From positions 186,001 to 250,000 of the forward strand of contig JAQYVX010000004.1 of the NCBI GenBank assembly GCA_030145305.1: 64,000 bases of DNA, given 5' to 3'. The position numbers were made by a program, and so were the translations under genes. Below the pieces are notes generated by a model that saw only the letters and a program-made list of their open reading frames with translations, was not told where the DNA came from and searched no databases. The stretch is from Halarcobacter sp. Its GTDB lineage: Bacteria > Campylobacterota > Campylobacteria > Campylobacterales > Arcobacteraceae. This document shows positions 8,744-18,429 of this stretch, piece by piece; the first letter of the stretch is position 1; every line of letters begins with the position of its first letter.

Positions 8744-10387
8744 TTAAATTGTATACATTCTTGTGTAATATTCATCAGCCATCCTAGCAGAGTCAAACTC
8801 TGGAGTTACATCTTTAATTGACCTTTTCATAACTTCAATCCATTCTTCATGCTTATCATAATATAATGGAATAATTCTTTCTTCTAAAATATCCATAAGA
8901 TTTTTATTATCTAAACTATCTTGCTCATTAAGAGGTAATCCTCTACCAAGAGTTGGAATTGTAAAGGCATTAACCCCTTCTTTACAAAACTCAGGATGCC
9001 AACCATCTGCAATTGATAAGTTAACAGAACCATTCATAGCAGCACTCATTCCACTAGTCCCACTAGCTTCTCTTGTTACTCTTGGAGTATTTAACCATAC
9101 ATCAGAACCTTTTTTAATAAGCATTGATAAATCTAATTCATAACCTACTAATATAGCAATATTTTTATATGCTCTTGCCATATAATTTAAGTCATTAAAG
9201 ATATTAATAGCTTGTGTGTCAAAAGGATAAGGTTTTCCTGCCCAGATTATTTGGATTGGATGTTTTTGATTTTTAATCATTCTTTCGAATCTTTCTAAAT
9301 CATATTTTAATAATCCTGGTCTTTTATACTCGGCAAATCTTCTTGCCCAAACAATAGTTAAAATATTTGGATCAAACATTTTCCCTGTTTGATTAGCAAC
9401 TTCTACAAATAGCATTTTTTTAAGATGTTTTTTTCTATCTTCTAAAGCTGCATCATTTTCATCAGCTAAGGCTTTTGTTATTCCTTTATCTTTCCAATAG
9501 TTTTTATTTTGAGCATTTGTTATAGAAATGATTTCACATCTTCCTTCAACATCTTTCCACATATCATTTGCAACTTCACCATGGATTTTTGAAACTCCAT
9601 TTGAAATTTTTGCCATTTTTAAAGCACCAACTGTTAATGAAAATTTATCATCAGTTATTCCTGTGATTTCTCTAACTTCATCTAAGTTTGCCCCAGCAAA
9701 GAATCCCATTTTATTTAAGACATGAATATTATGTTCTTCATTTCCAGCAGTTTCAGGAGTATGCGTTGTAAATACAAGTTTTTCTTTTACTTCATTTATA
9801 TTTTTATGTCTATTATAAAGTTCAAAAGCCATTGGTAAAGAGTGACCTTCATTCATATGATAAATTTCAGGCTCCATATTAAGTGCTTCAAGAATTTTTG
9901 CACCTCCAATTCCAAGTACAACTTCTTGAGCAATTCTTGTTTCATTGTTTGCATCATAAAGTTTATGTGTAATTGTTCTTGCTAAATAATCGTTTTCATC
10001 ATTATCTGTTGATAATAAAATCAAAGGAGCCGCTCCAAAAAGTTCACTTGGAACTAAGTATGCTTTTACAACAACTGGTTTTCCATTTATATCAACTTTT
10101 ACAGATACATTTAAATCTTCTAAAAAATAGTATCTTTTTCTTCTAAATTCTGCTTTTAAATATCTATCTTCATCTCTTCCTTGGTCATAATAACCATAAC
10201 TCCATAGCATTCCAATACCTACAACATTTTGTTTTAAATCGTAAGCACTTCTCATATGAGAACCAGCTAAAAAACCTAATCCCCCTGAATAAATTTTTAA
10301 TGCTTGATGAATTGCAAACTCCATTGAGAAATAAGCAACACTTTTTGAATATTTTTTATCAATTTCATAAGAATGTAAATGACTCAT
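8744..10387 (-). CDS. GT35 alpha-glucan phosphorylase family protein lacking the PLP lysine
   Basis: A short-form GT35 protein of 547 residues. The family start is clear (AYFSMEFAIHQALKIYSGGLG), as are WARRFAEYKRPGLL and the C-terminal block EASGTSGM...NGSVNLSIADGW. In GT35 phosphorylases this block reads GTSGMK or GTGNMK, where the lysine carries pyridoxal phosphate. Here the codon at 9044-9046 is AGT, so residue 448 is Ser. Lys to Ser needs at least two base changes, so a simple sequencing error is unlikely. Position between glgA and pgm implies glycogen metabolism, but the classical PLP mechanism looks impossible. It may be a hydrolase, a transferase or a non-catalytic partner. Confidence 0.8.
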   Translation of the reverse strand: MSHLHSYEIDKKYSKSVAYFSMEFAIHQALKIYSGGLGFLAGSHMRSAYDLKQNVVGIGMLWSYGYYDQGRDEDRYLKAEFRRKRYYFLEDLNVSVKVDINGKPVVVKAYLVPSELFGAAPLILLSTDNDENDYLARTITHKLYDANNETRIAQEVVLGIGGAKILEALNMEPEIYHMNEGHSLPMAFELYNRHKNINEVKEKLVFTTHTPETAGNEEHNIHVLNKMGFFAGANLDEVREITGITDDKFSLTVGALKMAKISNGVSKIHGEVANDMWKDVEGRCEIISITNAQNKNYWKDKGITKALADENDAALEDRKKHLKKMLFVEVANQTGKMFDPNILTIVWARRFAEYKRPGLLKYDLERFERMIKNQKHPIQIIWAGKPYPFDTQAINIFNDLNYMARAYKNIAILVGYELDLSMLIKKGSDVWLNTPRVTREASGTSGMSAAMNGSVNLSIADGWHPEFCKEGVNAFTIPTLGRGLPLNEQDSLDNKNLMDILEERIIPLYYDKHEEWIEVMKRSIKDVTPEFDSARMADEYYTRMYTI

Positions 10388-10404
10388 ATAATTTTTCCTT
10401 TTTA

Positions 10405-11829
10405 TTATTTATATAAATTTATATACTCTTGTGCAGAGTTATTCCAAGAATTATCAACAGACATATTATGTTTTGATATTTCTATAAACTTAGGTCTGTT
10501 TCCATACAAAGATAAAGCTTTTGCAATTGCATGATTAAACCAAAATAGATTTAACTCACCAAGTGTAATTCCAACACCTAGTTTTAAGCTTTTTAAATCT
10601 TCTATATCAGTAAAATCAACAACAGTATCTTTAAGTCCACCAGTTTTTGCGACAATTGGCAAGACTCCATATTGCATTGAAATCATTTGATTTAATCCAC
10701 AGGGTTCAAATACTGATGGCATAAGTAGAAAATCAGCACTTGCATATAATTTTCTTGAAAATGCTTCGTCATAACCAATTTTTATATGAATATTTTTATA
10801 TTTATTAGTTATTTCTGTGAATATTTTATTATAAAACTCTTCACCACTTCCTAAAATTACAAAATTTGCTTCATAATCTTTAAATAAATCCATTGAATCT
10901 ATTAATAAATCTACACCTTTTTGAGAAGTGAATCTGCCAATAAAAATAAATAATGGTTTTTCATTACCTTCTAAAGCTAATTCCTTTAAAAGTATTTCTT
11001 TATTTTTTTGTTTGTTTTTATATGTTTTAAGTGAAAATTTCTTTTCTATAAATTCATCTTTTTGTGGATTAAATACTTCTGTGCTAATTCCATTTACAAT
11101 TCCTTGTAATTTAAAAGAGTTGATTCTTAAAGTTTCATCTAAACTATTTCCAAAAGCAGGTGTTTGAATCTCTTGGGCATAAGTTTTACTAACTGTTGTA
11201 ATCGCATCTGAATAATTAATTCCTGCTTTTAAGAAGTTTACATTGTCAAAATATTCTATTCCACTAAATTTGAAACAAGTATCCCAATCTAATTCAAGAA
11301 TATCCATAACTTTTTTGGAAAATATACCTTGATATGCTAAGTTATGAATAGTTAAAACTACTTTTTGAGGTAAGTTATATCTCGTTTTTGCTAACAAGGC
11401 TACTAATGAAGTTTGCCAATCATTTATATGAATAGTTTTAACATCTAATTTTTTTCTAATCATCACTTCTAAAATAGCATATGAAAAAAGACCAAATCTT
11501 AAAGCATTGTCCCCAAAATCTCCAAATTCATCATCATAAAGCCCTAATCTATCACATAAAATAGGATTATAAATAAATAACTCATCTAAACTATCGGCTT
11601 TATGAAAAATATCAAATTGGTGTCTAACTCCTGCTAACCAGTAATCAAAACTAAGACCTGAAAATTCAATATTATATTTTTTTCTATCTACTTGATTATA
11701 TAAGGGCATGAGAGAGTAAACAGTTTCACCTTGTTCTCTTAAGCTTTCAGGTAAGGCTTGTGCAACATCTGCTAAGCCTCCACTTTTTGCGTATGGATAA
11801 ATTTCACTTGCTGCAAATAAAATACTCAT
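10405..11829 (-). CDS. glgA: Glycogen synthase (GT5)
   Basis: Transfers glucose from a nucleotide sugar to the growing glycogen chain. The GT5 N-terminal nucleotide-sugar loop AKSGGLADVA is at residues 14-23. The C-terminal GT-B domain shows FIGRFTSQKGVDLL and the E-X7-E block PSVFEPCGLNQMISMQYG. The length of 474 is standard. Its start overlaps the galT-like stop by 4 bases. No glgC is present, so the donor may be ADP-glucose from elsewhere or another NDP-glucose made by neighbours. Confidence 0.92.
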   Translation of the reverse strand: MSILFAASEIYPYAKSGGLADVAQALPESLREQGETVYSLMPLYNQVDRKKYNIEFSGLSFDYWLAGVRHQFDIFHKADSLDELFIYNPILCDRLGLYDDEFGDFGDNALRFGLFSYAILEVMIRKKLDVKTIHINDWQTSLVALLAKTRYNLPQKVVLTIHNLAYQGIFSKKVMDILELDWDTCFKFSGIEYFDNVNFLKAGINYSDAITTVSKTYAQEIQTPAFGNSLDETLRINSFKLQGIVNGISTEVFNPQKDEFIEKKFSLKTYKNKQKNKEILLKELALEGNEKPLFIFIGRFTSQKGVDLLIDSMDLFKDYEANFVILGSGEEFYNKIFTEITNKYKNIHIKIGYDEAFSRKLYASADFLLMPSVFEPCGLNQMISMQYGVLPIVAKTGGLKDTVVDFTDIEDLKSLKLGVGITLGELNLFWFNHAIAKALSLYGNRPKFIEISKHNMSVDNSWNNSAQEYINLYK

Positions 11830-12824
11830 TTACTCTCCTTATAAATTTTACTAGCATTTTCAGGTAATACTACATTAATAGAAATATCAGTATCAAGTTC
11901 AAAACCTGCTTGCTTATAAATTCTTGGTTTAATTTCAATATTAAATCTATAATACTCTTTTGTTTTATCATTATAATTTTCATATGGTGCATTTTTAATT
12001 ATCATATTAAAAGGTACTTCACCTAAAGCCTTATGATATAACTTGAAAAAATCATCTACAATATCACATAAAGCACTTAAATCACTTTTATTAAACTCTT
12101 TCAATGATGAAAGCTTTTTCTTTGAAACAATCTTTACTTCAAAAGCAAATTCTGAGGCATAAGGACAATAAATAATAAACTCACTATTTTGAGCAACTAT
12201 ATTTTTATTATATTGAATCTCTTCATAAACTAAATCATCTAATAAAGCTCTTTTATGTTCTTTATAATACTCTTTTTTATATTCAATTTCTTCTTTTATT
12301 TTTTTTGGAATAAAAGGTAGAGCAAGGATTTGAGAATGAGAATGTTCCATCGAAGCACCTGCATTTTCACCTTGATTTTTAAAAACAGAAAGATATGCAA
12401 ATCTATTGTCTTTTTGTAAATTAATCACTCTTTCTTGAATAATGGCAAAATAGTTTGCAAAATTATTATAATCATAATCCCAAATTTGTCTTTTATGGCT
12501 AGGTGTCTCAATAACAACTTCGTGAGCACCAAAACCACTACATTTTTCAAAAAAACTATCTCTTGATGATCCAGCTTGTACATCAATTGAAAGTGCATTA
12601 TATAAATTAGGAACTACTCTACATTTCCATTTACCATTTTGAGATACTCTTGCTATCTCATTTGGTGTAAACTCTTCTTTACCTGCATCAAAAGGACAGC
12701 TATGATGAATTAATACACTTGGATGAATATCTTTTTTATTATTTAAATCAGCTGGTCTTCTTAATCTTTCTGGGGCAAAAAGTATCCATTCTTTTTTTAA
12801 TTTACAGTACCTAAACTCTGACAA
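11826..12824 (-). CDS. galT: Galactose-1-phosphate uridylyltransferase family protein (GalT)
   Basis: A HIT-superfamily nucleotidyltransferase of 332 residues. The active-site triad motif is HSHSQILALPF, with the second His as nucleophile; HSHSQ in place of E. coli HPHGQ is known in bacterial GalT variants. Cys and His residues that could bind a structural zinc occur around HSCPFD (about 42-47). No galK or galE lies nearby. In a glycogen operon the enzyme more likely exchanges nucleotide between NDP-sugars and glucose 1-phosphate than performs Leloir galactose breakdown; this is inference. Confidence 0.8.
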   Translation of the reverse strand: MSEFRYCKLKKEWILFAPERLRRPADLNNKKDIHPSVLIHHSCPFDAGKEEFTPNEIARVSQNGKWKCRVVPNLYNALSIDVQAGSSRDSFFEKCSGFGAHEVVIETPSHKRQIWDYDYNNFANYFAIIQERVINLQKDNRFAYLSVFKNQGENAGASMEHSHSQILALPFIPKKIKEEIEYKKEYYKEHKRALLDDLVYEEIQYNKNIVAQNSEFIIYCPYASEFAFEVKIVSKKKLSSLKEFNKSDLSALCDIVDDFFKLYHKALGEVPFNMIIKNAPYENYNDKTKEYYRFNIEIKPRIYKQAGFELDTDISINVVLPENASKIYKESK

Positions 12825-12836
12825 AATTTCTCCTAA

Positions 12837-14915
12837 TCATATATACCAACTTTTTAAGAATAGATTTTCAAAATCTAAAACTGTTTCGTCATAAAGCGGA
12901 TACCGTTGTATTTTCTTTTTCTTTTTAAAAAGTTCAAAAGAAAAACCTACTTTTTTTAATTTAAAGTCATATACTTTTATCTCTATTCCCTTTGAAAAAG
13001 CCAAATCAAAATAAGTTCCATTTTGAGAAATTGTTTGAAGCTTCTTTTTAAAATCAAAAATAAATATTTTATCTTCTAAAGTAACTCTTAGTTCAAATTC
13101 ACCTAAACTTTGAACTTTATTACCTTCTAAATATAAATATAAATTGTTTTGTCTATCAACTCCATAATATAGATATTCTATAACAGAAGAAGAGGAATCC
13201 ATAGTACTAAACTCTTTTTTAATATCCATTCTTCCACAATTCAACCATTCAAAATAGTTACTCATATTCCCATCAACAACAGGAGAAATAAAATCTTTTT
13301 GTAAGATATTTACTTGATTTGCAGCATCTTTTTTTACAATAGGAACAAAAATCTCTCTTGGTACTTCTTTATTCATTAACTCAAATACATTCTTTAAGTG
13401 GGCTCTAAATTGTTCATCAAATTGATGATTTAATTCTGTATAGTGGTCATCACCATACCACCAAAACCAATCACTTCCAAGGGCAATCATAAACTCTTTT
13501 TCTACTTTTTGCAAAGTTTGCTCATCTAAAGAATTTTTTACCTCATCAAAACTATTTTTTGTCAAGTCTAAAAGCTCCCAAGCTTTGTTTTTCTCAGGAC
13601 TTCCTATCCAAATATCAAAATTGCCATTTATCCAACTACCACTATTAAGAGAGGATAGTTCAGTAAATTTTAAATCTTCTATTTGTGGTACTTCATCAAA
13701 TAATACTGTTTCACACCAAGCTTGTTCATCTAAAAGTTTATATAACTCTTCAAAAAAATCTTGGGCATTGTTTGGATAAAATTCCCAAGCATTTTCCCCA
13801 TCAAGAATAACAGGAACAAGAGGAGAAGAGCTAGCATTTAAATAAATATTTTTCAAATGTGAAACAAAATCTGAAGCTGCTTCTTTTGCACTTTTCTTAC
13901 TATAATCAAAACCAATTAAATCACTTAAATATTTATCTCTAAAAAATAAATTTACTTTTCCATTTTCAGTTTTTAAACTATAAGGTTTATACAAAAGCTC
14001 TTTATTTGAGTTATTTAAGGTTTTTGATAATATCTCTTCATCTGTACAAGCCCATTGCACACCATGTGAAGATAATAAAGAAATTGTTTTATTACTTACA
14101 CTTCCTTCACTTGGCCAAAATCCTTTTGGTTTTTTATCAAAAAGTTTTTCAAAATAATCAACAGCACTTGTTACTTGTAAACTTGCGAAGTCTTCATATT
14201 TAGCACTTGAAGTTGGTAAAACTACATCAGATCTTGCTTCTTTTGCACTTTGTCTATCAATTAGTAAAGGCAAAATGGGATGGTAAAAAGGTGTAGTTGA
14301 AATATCAATTTGTTTATTATCTTGAAGCTTTTTATAATATGGAATTAATTCACTTAAAAATGAATATAATTCATTTATTAAATCATTTTTTTGTTTTTCT
14401 GAATAGTTCTTTTCTTGTTTTAAAAGAGCTTTAACAAGTTCATTACTCTCTCTTAAAAAATTACCACACCAAGCTAATAGAAATAAAACTTCTAATTCTA
14501 ATATTTCTTCATTTGAAAATATTTCAAATGAAGAATCTGGGGCTTTATACTTAAGTAAAAGCTCATAATATCTTGGTAGTGGGTTAACCATATGTTGTTC
14601 ATTTGCTAAAAATAGATATTCACTTAAAAAACTCTTTTCATCAAGCCTTAAAGAGTTCACATCTTTTTTTAACATTTCTAAAAACTTATCATTTGCACTG
14701 CCGTTTAAGTAACCTTCAATTTGTGTTAATAAAGATGGCACAAGATTAAAAGTAGCCTTAATATTTGGAAACTTTTCCAAATACCAAGGGATATCATAAT
14801 AATCTTTGATTGCATGTAAAAATACCCAAGGCATTAAAGTTGTATTTGTACAATCATCTTTATAATAAGGTTGGTGCATATGCCATAAAAATGACAAATA
14901 TAATTTTTTACTCAC
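12837..14915 (-). CDS. GH57 glycoside hydrolase (alpha-amylase/amylopullulanase type)
   Basis: A cytoplasmic alpha-glucan hydrolase without signal peptide. GH57 motifs: HMHQP at residues 12-16, the probable nucleophile E270 in GFWPSEGSVS, and the probable acid D372 in ILDGENAWE. The GEN-W-E context places it with amylase/pullulanase-like GH57 members rather than with the branching enzyme. A C-terminal beta-rich region of about 150 residues ends in a basic stretch. It would cleave glycogen or maltodextrins. The start overlaps the upstream fusion gene by 8 bases. Confidence 0.82.
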   Translation of the reverse strand: MSKKLYLSFLWHMHQPYYKDDCTNTTLMPWVFLHAIKDYYDIPWYLEKFPNIKATFNLVPSLLTQIEGYLNGSANDKFLEMLKKDVNSLRLDEKSFLSEYLFLANEQHMVNPLPRYYELLLKYKAPDSSFEIFSNEEILELEVLFLLAWCGNFLRESNELVKALLKQEKNYSEKQKNDLINELYSFLSELIPYYKKLQDNKQIDISTTPFYHPILPLLIDRQSAKEARSDVVLPTSSAKYEDFASLQVTSAVDYFEKLFDKKPKGFWPSEGSVSNKTISLLSSHGVQWACTDEEILSKTLNNSNKELLYKPYSLKTENGKVNLFFRDKYLSDLIGFDYSKKSAKEAASDFVSHLKNIYLNASSSPLVPVILDGENAWEFYPNNAQDFFEELYKLLDEQAWCETVLFDEVPQIEDLKFTELSSLNSGSWINGNFDIWIGSPEKNKAWELLDLTKNSFDEVKNSLDEQTLQKVEKEFMIALGSDWFWWYGDDHYTELNHQFDEQFRAHLKNVFELMNKEVPREIFVPIVKKDAANQVNILQKDFISPVVDGNMSNYFEWLNCGRMDIKKEFSTMDSSSSVIEYLYYGVDRQNNLYLYLEGNKVQSLGEFELRVTLEDKIFIFDFKKKLQTISQNGTYFDLAFSKGIEIKVYDFKLKKVGFSFELFKKKKKIQRYPLYDETVLDFENLFLKSWYI

Positions 14916-17394
14916 TTATCCACTTTTCTATTTTATCTTGATATTTATAAAAAATCTTTCCTGCAGATTTTTCATCTTCTGCCTGAACATAAAGATTTAA
15001 AAATTCATTATATTGATCAGGAACCATTAATACCCATTCTTCTTCATTCATCCAAATTTTTACGCCATCAACAGATGTAGTTTTTTTATTTTTCCCATCT
15101 TCAAGGAATTTTCTCATCATCTTTCCTTTTGAAGAAGAAGGACAAGGTATATTTTCACCTTTGTAACAAAATTTTGGGATTTCACTAATTACTTTAGATA
15201 ATTTCTTACCTGATTTCTCAAGTAATTCTAGTATTTTAAAACTTGTAAAAATAGAGTCTCTATTTAATCCAAAAGAATTAAAAGCAAAATGACCATCACT
15301 ATCTGCAATTAAATCATATTCTCTTAATTCATCAGCTTTAAAATTAGCTAATTTTGCTCTTGTTATTTCAATGTTTTTATATGTGATAAAATCAGGAGCC
15401 CAAGCAGGAAGTAATACTTTTAAATCCTTCTTTTCAGATACATTATCAAGTAAACTTAGAATAGCTAAAAGAAGAATATAATCATAAATTAATTCACCTT
15501 TATTATCTACTATTTGAAGTTTATGTCCATTTGGATAAATTAGAAAACCACAATCAAGATTCATTGCTCTTACTATATTTTTCATATTTTCTTGATTTTT
15601 CACCACATCATTTGATTGAATTTTATCGCTTTTATGGGCATTTAAAATAATATTTTCAATTCCAAGTTCATTTATAATTCTTGGATAAATATTAGAAGTT
15701 GAACCATTCATAATATCAGCAGCAACTTTTAACTCAGAATTTTTAAATAATTCTTTAGGAAAAGAACTTTCAATAGCTTCAATATACTCTTCACTCAGAC
15801 CTTTATCTTCTGAAATTGTTCCTATTTCTCGATAATGTACACGTCTGAAATTTTCTCTAAAGAAGATTCTCTCAATTTGTTGTGAAACTTTTGTATCAAC
15901 TACTAAACCTTCACTTGTATAAAAAATTATTTCAGTTTCTGAAGGATCGTATACTGATTGTCTAATATGAATACCAGCTGCCATCTCTTCTTTTTGGCTT
16001 AAGGCATGTCTCATTACATTTGAAGGAACATTATAAGGATCTACTACATTAACTCCTGTTGATAACATCCCTGCTACAAAGGCTCTTTTTAACATAAAGG
16101 TTGCATTATGATAATCTCTTGAAATATATACATTAGAACCTTCGGGTAGTATTGAACCAAAGGCTTCGGCTAATTTTGTTGCCATTTGACAAGATAATTC
16201 AATATTAGTTCTACCAATTACTGAACCTTCTTCAAAAATTGATGATTTATATTTATTTCCCCAAATAATATTTGTACTAACTACAGAAGCAGCTTCTACA
16301 ACTTTATCTGGCCACATAATAATATCTTTTTCAAATGAAACTTTTTTATTTACTAAACATTTCTCTGCCATAATTACACCAAATGAAGCTTTTACTTCAT
16401 CTTTAATAATATTATTATTACAAATAACTGAATTATTTAGTTTTACTTTAGTACTAACTGAAATATCATTCCATAATACAGAATTTAAAATTTCAGAATG
16501 TTTTTTAATCTTTGTATTATCTCCAAGTACACAATCTTTTAAAGTAACTCCTTCAGAAATACTTACATTTTTTCCTAGAACTACTGTACCTTCAACTCTA
16601 ATCTTTGGATCTAAAAATACACCCTCTTCTAAATATACAGTACCTTTGTCAAGCTCTTTTTTCTCACCTTTATAAGGTAATATAATTTCACCATTAAAAA
16701 TGTCTTTGTATACATCTCTATAACTTTCAGGATTTCCAACATCTCGCCAATAACCTTTAATAGGACATCCCCATAAAGGAATATCTTGTTTCATTAAGCT
16801 TGGAAATAAATCTTTTGCAAAATCAAAGTTTTCTTTGTATGGAATATGATCTAATATTTCAGGTTCTATTACATAAATACCTGTATTAATAGTATCACTA
16901 AATACTTCTCCCCAACTAGGTTTTTCTAAGAATTTTTCAATTCTGTCTTTCTCATTTGCAATTACAACACCAAATTGTAAAGGATCCTCAACAGGAGTTA
17001 AAGTAATTGTTAATTGTGATTTTTTCTTTTCGTGAAATTTTTTAATTTTTTTAAGGTCAAAATTTGTAACTAAATCACCACTTACAATAATAAAAGTTTC
17101 ATCTAAAAACTCTCTTGCAATTGCTACGGCTCCAGCTGTTCCATAATCATCATCAGGTTGAAAATATGTAATATTAATCCCTAAATCTGAGCCATCTTTA
17201 AAATGCTCTTTAATAACTTCTGGTTTAAAATATAATAAAATACCAATTTCTGTTATTCCTAATTCATCTCTAAGTTTTAGAATAATATGTTCCATCATTG
17301 GTCTGTTTAAAATAGGTAACATTGGCTTTGGGAGTGAGTTTGTTAATGGTTGTATTCTTGTTCCAAATCCCCCAGCTAGTACGATTGCTTTCAT
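14908..17394 (-). CDS. Fused sugar-1-phosphate nucleotidyltransferase / phosphomannomutase-like protein
   Basis: Residues 1-235 are a nucleotidyltransferase with the signature LAGGFGTRIQPLTNSLPKPM, SGD metal site, FLEKPSW and NTGIYV, closest to mannose-1-phosphate guanylyltransferases. Residues 250-380 are left-handed beta-helix hexapeptide repeats. Residues 385-828 have the phosphohexomutase fold, but the phosphoserine loop TASHNP is replaced by IHIRQSVYDPSE and the DGDxDR metal loop by ADSDGHF. The mutase half is therefore probably not a normal mutase. Similar fusions occur in cyanobacteria and other bacteria. In this operon it could supply the NDP-glucose donor in the absence of GlgC; GDP-mannose synthesis is the alternative. 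Confidence 0.8.
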   Translation of the reverse strand: MKAIVLAGGFGTRIQPLTNSLPKPMLPILNRPMMEHIILKLRDELGITEIGILLYFKPEVIKEHFKDGSDLGINITYFQPDDDYGTAGAVAIAREFLDETFIIVSGDLVTNFDLKKIKKFHEKKKSQLTITLTPVEDPLQFGVVIANEKDRIEKFLEKPSWGEVFSDTINTGIYVIEPEILDHIPYKENFDFAKDLFPSLMKQDIPLWGCPIKGYWRDVGNPESYRDVYKDIFNGEIILPYKGEKKELDKGTVYLEEGVFLDPKIRVEGTVVLGKNVSISEGVTLKDCVLGDNTKIKKHSEILNSVLWNDISVSTKVKLNNSVICNNNIIKDEVKASFGVIMAEKCLVNKKVSFEKDIIMWPDKVVEAASVVSTNIIWGNKYKSSIFEEGSVIGRTNIELSCQMATKLAEAFGSILPEGSNVYISRDYHNATFMLKRAFVAGMLSTGVNVVDPYNVPSNVMRHALSQKEEMAAGIHIRQSVYDPSETEIIFYTSEGLVVDTKVSQQIERIFFRENFRRVHYREIGTISEDKGLSEEYIEAIESSFPKELFKNSELKVAADIMNGSTSNIYPRIINELGIENIILNAHKSDKIQSNDVVKNQENMKNIVRAMNLDCGFLIYPNGHKLQIVDNKGELIYDYILLLAILSLLDNVSEKKDLKVLLPAWAPDFITYKNIEITRAKLANFKADELREYDLIADSDGHFAFNSFGLNRDSIFTSFKILELLEKSGKKLSKVISEIPKFCYKGENIPCPSSSKGKMMRKFLEDGKNKKTTSVDGVKIWMNEEEWVLMVPDQYNEFLNLYVQAEDEKSAGKIFYKYQDKIEKWISE

Positions 17395-17429
17395 CTCATA
17401 ACCTTTCTTATTAAATATTTTTTCACTTT

Positions 17430-18413
17430 TTAATTAACTATTCTTTTTGCTAATTCTAATAAATCTTTTCTAATCTCGTATTTTTGTGAGTTTACATAAT
17501 CTATAGATACAAATTCAAATTCGCTTTTTTTATAAATTATTACGCTCCCACCATCTTCGTTTTTATTATCCATTAATCTTTCAATAGCATATGTAACAAA
17601 TTCTGAAGCCATTAGTCTGTCAAAAACTGTTGGATTTCCACCTCTTTGAACATGTCCTAGAATTGTCGCTCTTGTTTCTATTCCTATATCATGTTCAAGC
17701 CAAGATACAAGCTCATTTGTGCTTGTACATTTATCACTTGAACATCCCTCTGCAACTATACATACAATATATTTTCTACCTTCAGCTAACTCTTTTTTTA
17801 GCCTTTTTCCAATAGCATCTAAATTATAATCAAGTTCTGGAATAATACAAATCTCAGCTCCACAAGTAATAGCAGAAACTAAGGCTAAATATCCACAATC
17901 ACGTCCCATTGTTTCAATCACGCAGGCTCTTTTAAAAGAGGCTGATGTATCTCTAACAGCATCAGTAGCTTGTCTAATTACATTTAAAGCTGTATCAACT
18001 CCTAAGCAATAATCTGTTCCAAAGATATCGTTATCAATTGTTGCAGGAATTCCTACAAAATTTACTCCAAAGTCTTTGTGAAATTGATTTAAGGCTCTAA
18101 ATGAACCATCTCCACCTAAAATAATTATTTTATCAATATTATATTGTTGAAGATAGTTAAAAGCTTGTTCTCTAAATTTATATTCAAAAAATCTTTTTGA
18201 TCGTGAAGATCGTATTTTAGTTCCACCTTCATGCATAATTCCAGCAACATCTTCATAAGTAGCAAGTTTTATATCCCCATCAATTAAACCTTCTAATCCA
18301 TCATAGATTAGATAAGGTTTAATATCTTTGCTAAAACAATAATCAACAAATTGCTTAATAGCAGGGTTCATCCCTGCACAATCCCCACCTGATGTCATTA
18401 TCGCTATTGCCAT
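17430..18413 (-). CDS. pfkA: 6-phosphofructokinase
   Basis: Phosphorylates fructose 6-phosphate in the committed glycolytic step. Motifs: SGGDCAGMNPAIK at the start, GGDGSFRAL (Gly at the position that favours ATP over pyrophosphate), PATIDND with the catalytic Asp, MGRDCGYLAL, and LGHVQRGGNP. The length of 327 is typical of bacterial ATP-PFK. Campylobacter jejuni lacks PFK, so its presence with glycogen genes implies catabolism of stored hexose here. Pairing with a damaged FBPase gene in the same operon points the same way. Confidence 0.92.
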   Translation of the reverse strand: MAIAIMTSGGDCAGMNPAIKQFVDYCFSKDIKPYLIYDGLEGLIDGDIKLATYEDVAGIMHEGGTKIRSSRSKRFFEYKFREQAFNYLQQYNIDKIIILGGDGSFRALNQFHKDFGVNFVGIPATIDNDIFGTDYCLGVDTALNVIRQATDAVRDTSASFKRACVIETMGRDCGYLALVSAITCGAEICIIPELDYNLDAIGKRLKKELAEGRKYIVCIVAEGCSSDKCTSTNELVSWLEHDIGIETRATILGHVQRGGNPTVFDRLMASEFVTYAIERLMDNKNEDGGSVIIYKKSEFEFVSIDYVNSQKYEIRKDLLELAKRIVN

Positions 18414-18429
18414 AAATTAATTACCTTTT

